This document shows, piece by piece, positions 47,864 to 58,502 of a DNA stretch of 64,000 bases. This DNA comes from Bombardia bombarda (Eukaryota > Ascomycota > Sordariomycetes > Sordariales > Lasiosphaeriaceae). The notes under the pieces were generated by a model. The model was not told the DNA's origin. It saw only the letters and a program-made list of their open reading frames with translations, and searched no databases. The stretch covers positions 2,108,001 to 2,172,000 of the forward strand of contig JAULSR010000001.1 of assembly GCA_030512295.1 (NCBI GenBank), written 5' to 3'. The translations under genes were made by a program, and so were the position numbers. Position 1 is the stretch's first letter; every line of letters starts with the position of its first letter.

Positions 47864-48196
47864 TCAATCATCCTCTATCTCCCCCAGGCTCTCGGCAATG
47901 AGCCGTCTCATCTGAGGCGATGGGCCCAAGACAGAAGCCTGATTCTATAAAGGGCCCCCGTCTGAATCTTGGGCCTGCGAATCATAGTCCGAAGAAGAAG
48001 CTGGCTCCTCTTGCTCCTCTTCCTCAATAACTAGCAAGTTGGCATAATTGCCACCCGCTGAAACAATACCACCACTATCATGTGCCATCCGAGATTCCGG
48101 ATAATCGATCCCGAAACCAGAGTCATTGTTATCGTCCTCGCGTGTGCTGGAAGGCCATCTGACAGGACGGCTTTCGCCCGCCGAGTTGACCAACTC
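47864..48196 (-). other. Protein-like in-frame extension after the ATG18 stop codon
   Basis: Directly after TAG 48197-48199 and in the same frame come 83 sense codons, acidic near the end (VIEEEEQEEPASSSDYDS), to a second TAG at 47945-47947. The frame then continues for 26 codons (SPQMRRLIAESLGEIEDD at the end) to TGA 47864-47866. Both TAGs sit inside acceptor-like words (TTCTTAG, TTTATAG), yet I found no canonical donor pair that keeps the frame and skips them. It may be 3' UTR, a decayed C-terminus, an alternative exon or a readthrough extension. Confidence 0.4.
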
Positions 48197-49855
48197 CTAA
48201 GAACCATACCCAGAGGCGTCCAGCTTGTCATCACCATCCAGGACCCTAGACAGCACATAAACAGATTAGCGCTCATCAACAATGAATCAGGGGTAGGGGG
48301 GGTTCGAACGCACGAGAACTGCTTCACCAAATACCCCTCGCCTCCCTTCTCCATGTCAATATTGAAGACATAGAAACCGCCGTCGCTCGTCACCACCATG
48401 ACCTGCGGGGAGGAGCTACTCATGGCCACCACACTCCTAAGCGGGCCGCTTCCACCACCACTACCAATCCCACCACCCACCAAAGCGCCTCCTCCCCCAC
48501 GCGCTGCCGAGCCGCCGACATTGCTCGACTTGGGAATCTTGATATTCGCAAAGTCCCGTTGGGGCTCCCACATCTCCGTCACCGACTGCGGCAGGTACGA
48601 GCCCACCACCCCGGCCACGCTGCGACCCATGATCTGCGACGAGCGCCGGAGCATGCTGCTAAAGGACCCGCTCTGCCTGCGATGCGCGACCGAAGAGCTG
48701 CCACCACCACCACCGCCGTATGCATTCCCCGACGGAGGGGCCGGCGCCGCTGAACTGCCGCTATAATCAGTCGCCTCGCTGCGCGGCGACCCCGTATTGC
48801 TCCCGCCGGCCGAGTTATTATCGTTACTATCAAAACTCCTTGAGCGTGACCAGCGGTCTGTTCGCGACGACGAGCCGTACGGGCCCCCAGCTCCACCACC
48901 ACCACCACCACCACCACCACCACCACCATCCCTCCCCCCAACAACATTGCTACTAGCACTCGCCGCCGCCGCCGCCGCCGCCGCCTGCGCATCCAGCAGC
49001 CTAAAAATATGCACCGTGTCCGACGTCGACGACACACACAGCAGCGTCGAGCTCAGATTAAACGACATGCTGTAGATCGTGCTCGGATACGTGCCCCTGC
49101 GGAACTGGAACAGCTTCTGGCCCCTCGGGACCGCAAACACGCGGATGATCGTGCCCGTCTCCGACGCCGTCGCGAGCAGCGTGCCCTCGCTATTCAGCGC
49201 GATGCAGCACAGCGGCGAGCGGTGCGCCTCGATCACGTTGACCGCCTTGAGCGTGACCGTGTCGAAGATGAGCACCTCGCCCGACGTGGGCGGCACAAAG
49301 GTCGACAGGGGCGGCGCGTGCGCGGGCCGCTTGTTGTTGTCGCCCGGGCCGTCGTCGCGCGGCCTGGGCAGCGGGTAGGCGATGACGCAGTTTTCGGACG
49401 AGGGCGAGAGCGCGCAGATGGCGGTCGGGTTGGGCGAGGTCGCGATGGTGTAGAGCAGGCTCATGTTGGAGATGTCGTAGAGGTAGATCTCCTCTTCGAG
49501 CACGACGGCGAGGCGCTTGCGGTTGAGGCGCACGGCGAGCACGGCCGAGGGGAAGGTGAGCTCGCAGATGATGGAGGCGCGCTGTGAGGGGGGATGAGAA
49601 TGGGAGCTCTTGGAGTAGACGGGGGGAGGGAGTACGCACCTTTGTGTTTTGGATGATTAGGTGCCGCGGGGAGAGGATGAGGGCGACGAGGGAGGTGGAG
49701 AAGAGCATCTCGATGATGGAGACATTGCCCTCGTTGCTGTTGAAGATCTTGGAGAAGGGGTCGGTGTGGTATATGCGAAAGCCTTTGGAGGTGCCGACAG
49801 CCAGACAGCTGTGGTCCTGGTTGAAGGTGATGAAGTTGAGCGCTCCGCCCGACAT
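48197..49855 (-). CDS. ATG18: Autophagy-related protein 18 (PROPPIN, WIPI family), 3 exons
   Basis: PtdIns3P/PtdIns(3,5)P2-binding beta-propeller needed for autophagosome formation and vacuole homeostasis. Exons 49640-49855, 48314-49581 and 48197-48245 join in frame to 510 residues. The N-terminus (MSGGALNFITFNQDHSCLA, then GFRIYHTDPF) and the lipid-binding FRRG motif at residues 232-235 (codons 49093-49104), followed by TYPSTIYSMSFN, are diagnostic. After HIFRLLDAQ comes a low-complexity loop of about 120 residues (poly-Ala, a Gly run from a CCA repeat at 48896-48928, Ser/Gly stretches), then the last blades (VTEMWEPQRDFANIKIP, GGFYVFNIDMEKGGEGYLVKQ). Exon 3 ends FSVLDGDDKLDASGYGS at TAG 48197-48199. 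Beyond that stop the frame stays open and protein-like, so the real C-terminus may be longer. Confidence 0.94.
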
Positions 49856-50629
49856 GGTGGCTGGCAATGTTGCTTGGCCCAAGATTGTGTGTGGTTTTTT
49901 GAGGTTGTTCGTCGCTCGCCGAGTCAGACTGACGCGCGCATTCTCCTTTGGGTGGTGAGGTAAAAGGGAGCTTGAAGCTTCAAGAGAGCAAGCAGCAGGC
50001 AGCAAGTCGTTTGGGGTTGAAAGGTGGAGAGACAACAAGGGACACCGGGAGCTAGAGGGGCAGCGGGGTTGCTACCCACTACAAGGTAAGGTAGGTATGG
50101 ACCTGTAGTAAATCGGAGTTATGACAGCTGATGATCATGCACAGTAGCTAAACATTATTAGCATGAAGCTTGCCAAGATTTCTTTTTCGAGCAGTGCACA
50201 AAAAGCAAAGTATCAGCAGTTCCAGGCTCCAGCAGTCATGCGGACGACCATTCACTGTCGTATGTACTACAGAAGCTCAGACCACCCGATCATACTAAAA
50301 CAAGACCTCAAGCTTTGATATGGACGGGAGTATTATTACAGCCCAGAGTACGGAGCACAGTCATGGAACTCGACACAGAAACGAGTAAACGTCCTCTCAT
50401 GACCCCCCAGATCGGCTGGGTCCCCCTTTCTACGAGTAGTAGTAGTCAAACCAAGTCTATTGCCTAAGCATAAACAAACGTAAACCAGAAACACATCTAG
50501 ATGAATTAAAATGCTTAGAAAACGCCTCCTGAAACCGCGCGCCCATGCTTGCGATCAACAAACACCAAAAAGTGAACTGCCTGGCTTATGCAAAAATCTG
50601 CAAACCAATCCTCCTCCACCGCCACCAAG

Positions 50630-50681
<52 letters not shown>

Positions 50682-51005
50682 ACTCCCCCTAAAACGATTA
50701 TCGTAGTAGCCCAGAAAAACCTCCTCCTCTAATACATGATGGTATACAAGCAAAAAGAGGCCAAGAATGGTTGAAAAACCAACAAGCATAAAATAATAAA
50801 AGCAATATGTAGCGAAAACGAAAAAAAAAAGCCAACCATGTAATATTACAGCCGCAGTAGACTCAAGCCCTTGATTCCCGTCATTGATTAATTAGTCCCG
50901 TGCCGTTGTGCATTGTATCCCAGCCAGCCAGTCTCGTGTCAGTCAAGTCATATTCATCTAATCCAGGCAACTGAGGTAGGTGAGCTGCGGTGGGAATCGT
51001 ATCGA
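49856..51005. other. Intergenic region: ATG18 promoter, UDS1 3' flank
   Basis: 1.15 kb between two minus-strand genes. It contains the (CAA)17 repeat and A-rich sequence near 50800-50840. No coding frame is evident. Confidence 0.5.
50631..50681. repeat. (CAA)17 trinucleotide repeat
   Basis: Seventeen uninterrupted CAA units in the 3' flank of the UDS1-like gene, reading as TTG in its transcript if it lies in the 3' UTR. Confidence 0.95.
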
Positions 51006-54000
51006 TCACCTAGGACTGAGTGGCCCTAGCGGACTGCGACCAATCCCCTGACCTCTCCTCAAGGCACGCATTTCGTCCTCGAGTTTGCGCCGTTTGGCTT
51101 GTTCCTCCTATAATCGTGTCTCTTGGTTAGTTAAACTGTCTCGTCTGATTTTCTCTCTTGTTCTCGGGAAAGAAAAGGGGTGCAAAGGTGGGGGACTAAG
51201 TTTACTAACCCTCATCTCCTCCTGAAACTTCTTCCTCTCCTCCTTCATCGTCGCCCTAAACTGCTCGCTGAGCATGCTCGCACCCGCTCTCGACCCCGCC
51301 ACGCCCGCCGGGCTCGGCGGCGGCCTGAGCTTCTCAGCATCAAGCTGCTCATGCAGCCTGCCAATCTCCTTCTCCAGCTTCTCCCTCAGCGCCCTAGCCT
51401 CCGCCTCCAGGCTCGCCTTGGCGCTGAGTGCATCGTCCAGCTTCGCCTCGAGATCCAGCTTCTCCTTCTCAGCCGAGATAGACTCTTTCGTAATAGCTTC
51501 AAAGTCCCGCAAAGTACTCTCCAGCTCGGCCTTGAGCCTCTGGACCTGCGTGGTGAGCTCGCTCGAGTCTGACGTCTTGGACAAGGCCGCCGCCTCAGCC
51601 GCCCGCTGCGCGCGGGACCCGTACGCGCCGTCGAGCTCGGCTCTGGCGATGGTCAGATCCGTCTTAAGCTCAATGACCATCATGTTCATGCGATCGAGCT
51701 CGTCGTCCTTCTGCTTGATGGCCTTCTCGAGCTCGTCTGTCGAGGCCTCAGCGGCCACCTTGGCCAAGCTGGCCTGGCTGAGCTTCGTCTGGATAGTGGA
51801 CAGATTTGCTTCAGCGTCGGCAAGTCGCATCTGAGCATTCTGATAGTTGGACTCAAGGGCTGCAATCATGGTGTCGCGCTCCTTCAGCTGGTCCTGGACA
51901 GCCTTGGCCGAGGCCGACTCGTTTGCTGCACTGGTCTTCTGGAGCGTGTCCAAGTCGCTCAGGGTATCGGCCAGTCTTTCCTGGGCCTCCCTGGCTGTCT
52001 TGTCGCTCACATCAAGCAAGACTCTTGTCTGTTCTAATTCATCTGCTTTTGCCTTCAGCTCACGATCCTTTTCAGACTCGCTCTTGTTGTTCAGCTCGCG
52101 TTGTTGTTTTATTTGTCTCTGGAGGACAGCCTTGTGTTCCTTCAGACTTGTCGCTTGTGCGTATAGCCATTGGACCTTGGTCGAGAATGCCTGCAGGGAA
52201 TATGGCTCGTTCATGTCCACGGCTTCATCGTTCACATCGTCATCGTCCTCTTGTTCCAGCCCCATCTGGGAGCGAGTCTCCCGACGTGCAGCGTTTTGTT
52301 GTTGGATCTCAGCTAACCCGGTCAAAATGATGTCCCACAAGCCCCTGAGAACTGCGTCCGTTTGCTCGCTGTTCTGCTTGTTGGCGGATACAGACGAGGA
52401 GAGCTGCGCCGCCCGCAAGAGTTCTGATTGGATGACCTCGAAAGCATCCTCTAGGTAATTCAGCTGCTCGTTCAAGCTGTTTTCGGAAGACGTGGGGGGC
52501 GGTGTCTGGCTGATATTTGATCGCTGGAGTAACTGCTGAATCTGGCGGGTCAGTTCAAGAACACGCTCTTCAACTGCCGTAAGCGATGCTGAAGTCGCAG
52601 CTGTAGCTGCCGCTGATGCTGCCGCTGCCGCTGCATTTTCAACCTCCTTTGAGCTCTGCATTACAAACAAAGCTTGCTCCTCGGCAGCAGTAGTAAGGCC
52701 CATCTCCAAGAAGTCCAACTGGCTCGTCACCGATTCGCCAGAACCATCCGCGACTTCTGGCTCAGCAAAGGCCCCGTTCTTCGATGGGTTGAACTTTATT
52801 ATCACGTTCCTCAGCTTGTAGTTTAACCCTTCTAACCTCTTTTCTGTGTCAGAAAGTATTCTGACGTGCCCTGAGCTGGTCTCTCTCAGAGTTTGAACGT
52901 CACTGCTAAGCTGCTGTTCTGCCGACTTGAGCCGCGTATTTTCATCGTTAAGCTGCTGCTCTGCTGACTTGAGACGCGCGTTTTCGTCATTAAGCTGCTG
53001 CTCCGCCGACTTGAGGCGCGTGTTATCATCATTAAGCAGCTGCTGTGCTGACCTGAGGCGCGTCTTTTCGTCATTCAGCTGCTGCTCCGCTGATTTTAGT
53101 CGTTCGTTCTCGTCCCTGATGCGGTCCATCTCTTCACGAAGCTGGTTGTTCTGCTCCCGTACAGGCGACTTGACGGGTATCTCGATGGTGTTTTTGCGCT
53201 GGCGAACAGGATTCTGTTCCATCTGATCTAGAGGAAGATATAGGCTCCTCTCATCAAAATGGATGTCATCTCCGGCGGTGGGTTCCAGGCTGTTGCGCGA
53301 GTTTGTGTGGGTGTATAGACTCTCTGGACTTCCGGGGATGCCATTTGGCAATGGCTGTCCAAGCACCAGCTTCGCCGTCTTCTTGGTAGAGGCCCGATGG
53401 GTCATCTGCAAGATGCCCGCGGTGTGCTGCAGCAGGCGTTTTTGGGGCTCCATCAAGCGCTTTTCCAGCGTAAAGAGCTCGGTGGCCAGCTCCTCACAGC
53501 GTCGCTCGCTTGTCTGCTTCTCCATCTCGGCTTCCTTTGCAGAGTCACTCACACGACTGCCGCCGATCAAGCTCCGCCTCTTGCTCTCGGGCCTCGCCGG
53601 CGAGTAGAGTCTGGCCATCGAGATGGCGGCATCGCGATACTTGGACTGGATGGCGAGGTTCGTCCGGGCTTGCTCGACGCGCATCGTCAGGGACTGAATC
53701 TTCTTCTTCAGGTCGTCCACCTCCTCTTGCGATAAGATCTCGTACGCCTTGCTGTCGGACAGGGCCGTTTCGGTCAACAGATGCACCTGGATCGGGTCTG
53801 CCAAATCGACAAGAGCGGAGCTTTGCGGCCGCTCAGTGTTGAGCTGAACGAGTGAAGAAGGCATTTGGTCAGCCAATGGAAAAACGACGACAGCGACAGA
53901 CAGTGGAAGTAGACGGCGAGGGCTTCATCTTACGGGATTAAAACGCGGCCGTTCCTGCTCGAATCCGCCAAGGATATCGTTCCTGTATCCCTCCACCAGT

Positions 54001-54098
54001 GCCTTTCCATTCGGCGCAACAGGCTGAGCCGCCGCCTGGAAGGGAGGCTGCCTCCCTTCGTCGAAGGCATTCCCTTTCCTGGTCGTGGCCCCGTTCAT
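51006..54098 (-). CDS. uds1: Uds1 (up-regulated during septation) domain coiled-coil protein, 3 exons
   Basis: Named after fission yeast Uds1, whose transcript rises at septation; the molecular function is poorly known. Exons 53934-54098, 51210-53843 and 51006-51107 join at codon boundaries to 966 residues. The Uds1 domain lies at about residues 75-210 (ALSDSKAYEILSQEEVDDL, then RDAAISMARLYSP). Most of the rest is predicted coiled coil, including a run of 14-residue repeats of the RLKSAEQQLNDEN type (DNA period 42 at 52910-53105), and long heptad stretches to about residue 920. The C-terminus is basic (AKRRKLEDEMRALRRGQG). There is no membrane segment. A structural role at the septum or cytoskeleton is an inference from the domain and shape. 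Confidence 0.85.
52910..53105. repeat. 42-bp tandem repeat encoding 14-residue coiled-coil units in UDS1
   Basis: About 4.6 copies of a 42-bp unit encoding variants of LNDENTRLKSAEQQ. The period of 14 is two heptads, so copy-number change would keep both frame and coiled-coil register. Confidence 0.85.
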
Positions 54099-54665
54099 GG
54101 TGTGTTATGGGAGCGCCGGTCGTTAGGTGCTAATAATCGTCAAGACATTATCCAAGAAAAGAATACCAAAGATGCCCTGGCTGTGTGCTCCCAGCGCCCT
54201 TCCCTCTCTTTCCAATGTTCGGGTGGTATTGGTATCGTTTCTAGGTAGACTAAGATGAAGCCATGCGCTGTTGGCGGGGACGACGGCAAGGAGGAAGAAG
54301 GGCTATGGGTATTTCGCGCCACAGGCCGTATCCAAGGGCTGACGAGTCGGTGATCTAGGACGATCGTCTGCGACAAAGGGTCGCCAAGGAAAGATCCCGC
54401 TTGCTTGCGTGCAGAGCAGTGAATCACTGAGCGAATCCAGAAATCCAGGGGGCGGGCCTATTGCTAGCCTGTCGGTGGCAGATCCCCGAGTCCTAATCCA
54501 AAAAAGGGTTGCCTAATATCGTGGGAGTGGATCGCCTCTGAATAACTATCGAATCGAGTAATGTGCAATTGTGGCGCTTCGAATTGAAGATGGTGGAAAT
54601 AAGAGCCTCGTTCTTGGTCACAAAGGATGTCGAGACGGAAGCAAATGCAGAGTGCAAGCCGAACG

Positions 54666-54704
<39 letters not shown>

Positions 54705-55740
54705 GCGGCTGACCCCAAAGCCCGACGAACATGAAATGGAAGCAAAAACCCGGGTGGCAGTGAAATCCATACTGCCCCAAATAGGCGTTGGGGGCGCTAC
54801 TATCCGCTACGGTTTGGCCACTAACTGCTATAGTGGTGTGGGCTAAGCCAGTCCGGGGCGCTGGGATTGTTTGAAGGTTGCAGCCGCGCCCGCCCCAATG
54901 ACGAATGAGCCCCCGTCCGGGTACGTGCCAACGGGTTCCTCTTGGCAACGTCATGAGCGAGGGATACTACGGGATACACGTGTGGATAAGAATCGATATA
55001 AACCTTAGCAGTGAATATGAACCATCAAAAGTACAGGTATCTAGGATGATTATCAGACTATGAAAGGGGCAACTGCCAAGTCCCCTTTATCTAAGGTACT
55101 AGTTTAGAAGGCCATAATGTCACAGGTAGACATGAAGGAAATCGGTAGCCCATCCACCACCTACTTTACTAATGAACCTGTCCAGTTTCCTCGTCTTGAA
55201 ATGGGTTGTTGAACTTCGGTCTGTCAATGTGATCTGAGGGAGAGTTCCAACTTGACAGCTTTCTCTCTCGAAATTCTAGTCCTGCGGCCAGACCAACCAG
55301 TAATAATCCCGTCGTCCTTTTTCATAGATTGAGTGAGAACGTGATAGTGAGTGAGCTGACACTGACTTGCCGACTGGCTGGATCGATCTCTGGGGTAGAA
55401 TATGTTGTATGGCACTGGAAGTTTGTGTGACCTTTGGTGCTATTCTGTTGCGAAGATGGTTGCGGTGGTGTTGATGTGAGAGGTGGTGCAGTATGTTGTC
55501 TTCTTTCCTTCCTGTTCTTTTCCCTTTTCCCTTTCAACATTTATCCTCCTGCCTATCGCCCACTAATCCTTACCCATCCCTTCCCTTCCATTACTCAATT
55601 CGTGATCTAGCACATCCGTCTTATCGTGCTAGAGACATTTCTTGAGGGCAAGCCAGCCAGCTAGCGTGAATACCTTTTCTTTCTCCTGGACAGATGTAAT
55701 CTTCCCGGGCATCTGTATACGTAGATAGGTTCCTGTGTAT
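54099..55740. other. Intergenic region: UDS1 promoter, MZT1 3' flank
   Basis: 1.64 kb containing the GACA repeat at 54666-54704. Short open frames around the repeat encode only repetitive Leu/Cys/Val/Ser runs. No gene is evident. Confidence 0.5.
54666..54704. repeat. (GACA)9-10 tetranucleotide microsatellite upstream of UDS1
   Basis: Same unit and orientation as the repeat in YSH1 intron 2, about 570 bases before the UDS1 start codon. Confidence 0.9.
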
Positions 55741-56292
55741 CTACCTGCGACGTGTTGTGGAAGCCCCAGCTCCCGCGGCCTCGAACTGAACTTCTTGGGC
55801 CTCGTTGCGCAGCTCCTTCACAGCGGTCTAGACGGGGCGTGATGGTCAGTGAGAAAGTACGTACTGTCTGTCATTGAGCTGGTTGAGTGTATTGTATGGA
55901 TAGGATACATATACTGATTGTATATGTCACGCGTGTATGGTAAAGATTGAAAGAAAGAAGCAAGTTGAATGAGAAATATGACGACGATTTTCCTTACCGC
56001 GAGCGCCTCGGGATTTACACCATTCTCAATCATGGAGATGCAGATGGATAGCGTCCGGCGGTCGAGATGGCAGTTCTATAATTCCTCTTGTTAGACTCGC
56101 ATCTCTCATGTTCCAAGCACTAGTCGCTTTAGCAACTGCCTTCCCATTGAAAGGTGGTGCGGAAATGAAATAATCTTAGGATGTCTTTTTATTCTGGGCA
56201 TGCGTACTCACCAGAATGGTAGAGATCTCATGGAGGATATCCACGGCCTGTTGAGCCGCGGCCTGCTTTTCGCTTCGCTCGTCGGATGGCAT
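55741..56292 (-). CDS. MZT1: Mitotic-spindle organizing protein 1 (MOZART1/Mzt1), 3 exons
   Basis: Small gamma-tubulin complex subunit that binds the N-termini of GCP proteins and activates microtubule nucleation at spindle pole bodies. Exons 56212-56292, 55998-56075 and 55741-55827 join at codon boundaries to 81 residues. The family core is clear: QQAVDILHEISTILN, CHLDRRTLSICISMIENGV and NPEALA, then the helix TAVKELRNEAQEVQ. The fungal length of 75-90 residues fits. The three tiny coding exons are separated by introns of 136 and 170 nt, so single-frame gene finding misses it. It lies between UDS1 and SPC25 in the same orientation. Confidence 0.95.
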
Positions 56293-56891
56293 TTTAGGGC
56301 TGTGTACCGACCGTTTGTTTTGAGGTTATTACCCTTGAAGGCGGTGATTCCTATGAGCGTTTCCGTTTTGAAGGTTTGTGATGTTAAATGGGTGGCTGGC
56401 CGTCGTTTCGGTTGCTAATCGGGAAAGGTAAATGCACTTTAGACTTCTAGGTCCCTGGCAATCGCCCCGCGATGCGCTGCGCTACGCGTCTGTTGGGGAG
56501 GTTTTGGCTGTAAGTGGGGGGGGGGGGGTCTTAACGGGCGTCAGAGGCGTCAGGTTCGCGCATCAAGCGCCTGCTACCTAAGTTTGCTCCATCCTCGGTC
56601 TGGTGTTTGGAAACCATTACCATAGGCGATATTACGATACTAGATAATAATTGGACAAATCGCAATTGTCACACCAAAATTTGCTTTCATATGCTTGGCC
56701 ACTGAGTATCGTGTCTAAACCGTCATTATATCATTGAATATCTCCAAAAAAAACAAAAAAAAAGAGAAAGAAAACAGAAACTCATTAGGGATATGTGCAG
56801 GGCATATACCTGCCGCCCAAGCCAGCCTGGAACTCTTTTTTGCCGCATAAAAACAGTAACTAACAACAGAACCATTCAACTAAAGAGCCTA
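56293..56891. other. Intergenic region: MZT1 promoter, SPC25 3' flank
   Basis: About 600 bases with a G run near 56518-56529 and A-rich sequence around 56745-56775. Nothing else is seen. Confidence 0.5.
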
Positions 56892-57751
56892 TCAAGACTT
56901 CATAGCCTCTACAAACAGCTCCCTCATCCCCTTCAGCAACACCGCCAGCTCGCGCGTCTCATTCACCCGATCCAGCACCTTCTCGACCTTGTCCCGCTCC
57001 AGCTTCGGCCGGCAGTGGCGCACGTCGTAGTCGCGGCTGCCCGTGCTCAGCTCGAACCAAGCCTCGCGATCCCAGCTCTTCTCGTCGACGTGCGTATACA
57101 CAAACTTGAGCCGGTCCTCGGCGCCGGCGCCCTCGATGCGCATGCACAGGTTCGTGACCCAGAAGTCGAGCTCGGGCACGTTGAAGCGCGCCTGCGCCTC
57201 CATCTGCGCGGCGTGCGCGCGCTGCGCCGCCAGCCGCGCTTCAATGTCCTTTTGCGTCGTCGCGATCTGCTCTCGGAGGGCGTCGCGCATCGCCGCCTGC
57301 TTGTCGCGCTGCGCCGAGAGCGACGCGATGGCCGCCTGCATCTCGCGCGTCTCGGCCGCTTCTTTCGACATGGTTTGTTGGTGCGTGTTGGTCTTGAGCT
57401 GGAGGATCTCGATATCTTTTTTCTTCATGCGTTGGTCCTCTGGATTGTGGTAAGGAGGTCGCGTTAGTGATGATCTGCAACGGAATAGACGTAGCATGTG
57501 CCTGGTGATTGATGATGATGATGATGCATACCTTGCAGCTCGGCCACGTTCATGTGGAACTGGTTCCGCTCCTCCAGCAGGCGCTTCCGCCCTTGTTCGA
57601 TGAAGGCATCGAACTTGGCTGTGAACTTGGCCATGCGATCGCGCAGGTCATCAAAGCCAAAGTTAATGCTGGGCAGGGTGTCGGCGAGGGATGGGCCGCT
57701 CCCCAGCGGCTGCCGGCTCGTGGAAAGCGAGGGGTCAAACACGGATGCCAT
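56892..57751 (-). CDS. SPC25: Kinetochore protein Spc25 (Ndc80 complex), 2 exons
   Basis: Subunit of the Ndc80 complex that with Spc24 links microtubule-binding heads to the inner kinetochore. Exons 57532-57751 and 56892-57439 join in frame (CAA G|AG GAC) to 255 residues. The N-terminal third (LADTLPSINFGFDDLRDRM, then FDAFIEQGRKRLLEERNQF) and the following coiled coil (to about residue 160) precede the globular RWD-like domain, recognisable from ELDFWVTNLCMRIEG, LKFVYTHVDEK and REAWFELSTG..DYDV. Length and order match fungal Spc25. It is head-to-head with RRN6. Confidence 0.93.
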
Positions 57752-58502
57752 CGTGGGCTCGTGGGGATTGTATGCGATTGATTGTGTTGGACTTTGGTTT
57801 GCGCAATCGCGTCGAGTTTGGTATATGGCGTCAGCAGGTGATACGACTGCTTTGTGGTCCGCGGTGTGGCTTGTGATGGGCGCGACGGGGAATGGCGTGA
57901 ATAGCACGCAGCAAATGCAGGTATCAAGAGTGTGGGGTTGGGCTTTAACGGCCACTCAAGTGGATAACATCTTTGTTTACATGCTTTCCCTCCTGGGCCT
58001 GGTTTCCAAGGGAATTTGCCCGCCAAGAAACGTTTGGTCCCACGTGGCTTATCATTGGCCGCCTTAGCTTGCCTGCCGGGGATCTGTACTCCACCCCAAA
58101 CTTTTGGCTCCAAGTTTTTGGTCAAGGATTGGATTGGATCGTTTGCTCCTTTCTCACCTTGGTCTCTTCACAATCAGTGAACTTCAGCTCCGACAGGGCA
58201 CGAAGAAGCGCCTCACCGGGTTTCCGGGGATTATAATAGTGATATCGGTTTATTTGTCTTCTTATCCGGTGACGGCTCTTACTTCTTTTTTTGTATAATT
58301 TCTAGGTTTCTAAAATAGTTTACACTCTCCCCCATCATTGGGGTTGAATAAGTATCGACTCGGCACAAAACCACCACCAAGAACTAAGACCGAGGCCGAT
58401 TTTGAGACGGAAAGCTTGCCCACCCACCGCCACCACCGCGATTCTCTGAGAGAATGATCTTGATTGTTCTAGACTTACGCCCTCCTGTTACTTTAGGTCC
58501 TA
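57752..58502. promoter_or_regulatory. Divergent promoter region SPC25 / RRN6
   Basis: 751 bases between the two start codons. No conserved element is recognised. Confidence 0.45.

Larger units (their letters stand above)
41001..48196. other. Gene-poor block, part 4, reaching the ATG18 3' flank
   Basis: Rich in short tandem repeats: CCGT near 41357-41374, GGAC/GGTG near 41645-41675, TG at 42038-42057, GAGCCA near 43078-43103, GCAT near 44232-44256 with CTTG just after, and TCTG at 46171-46202. Long T runs (for example 46310-46320, 46645-46656) alternate with C-rich stretches. From about 47.2 kb it is probably the ATG18 3' UTR. No conserved gene is visible. Confidence 0.4.

Noticed and set aside
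26169..48196. Secondary-metabolite cluster, mating-type locus or transposon as content of the gene-poor block
   Set aside because: No synthase, HMG/alpha-box, transposase or reverse-transcriptase motif, and no terminal repeats, were seen on either strand.
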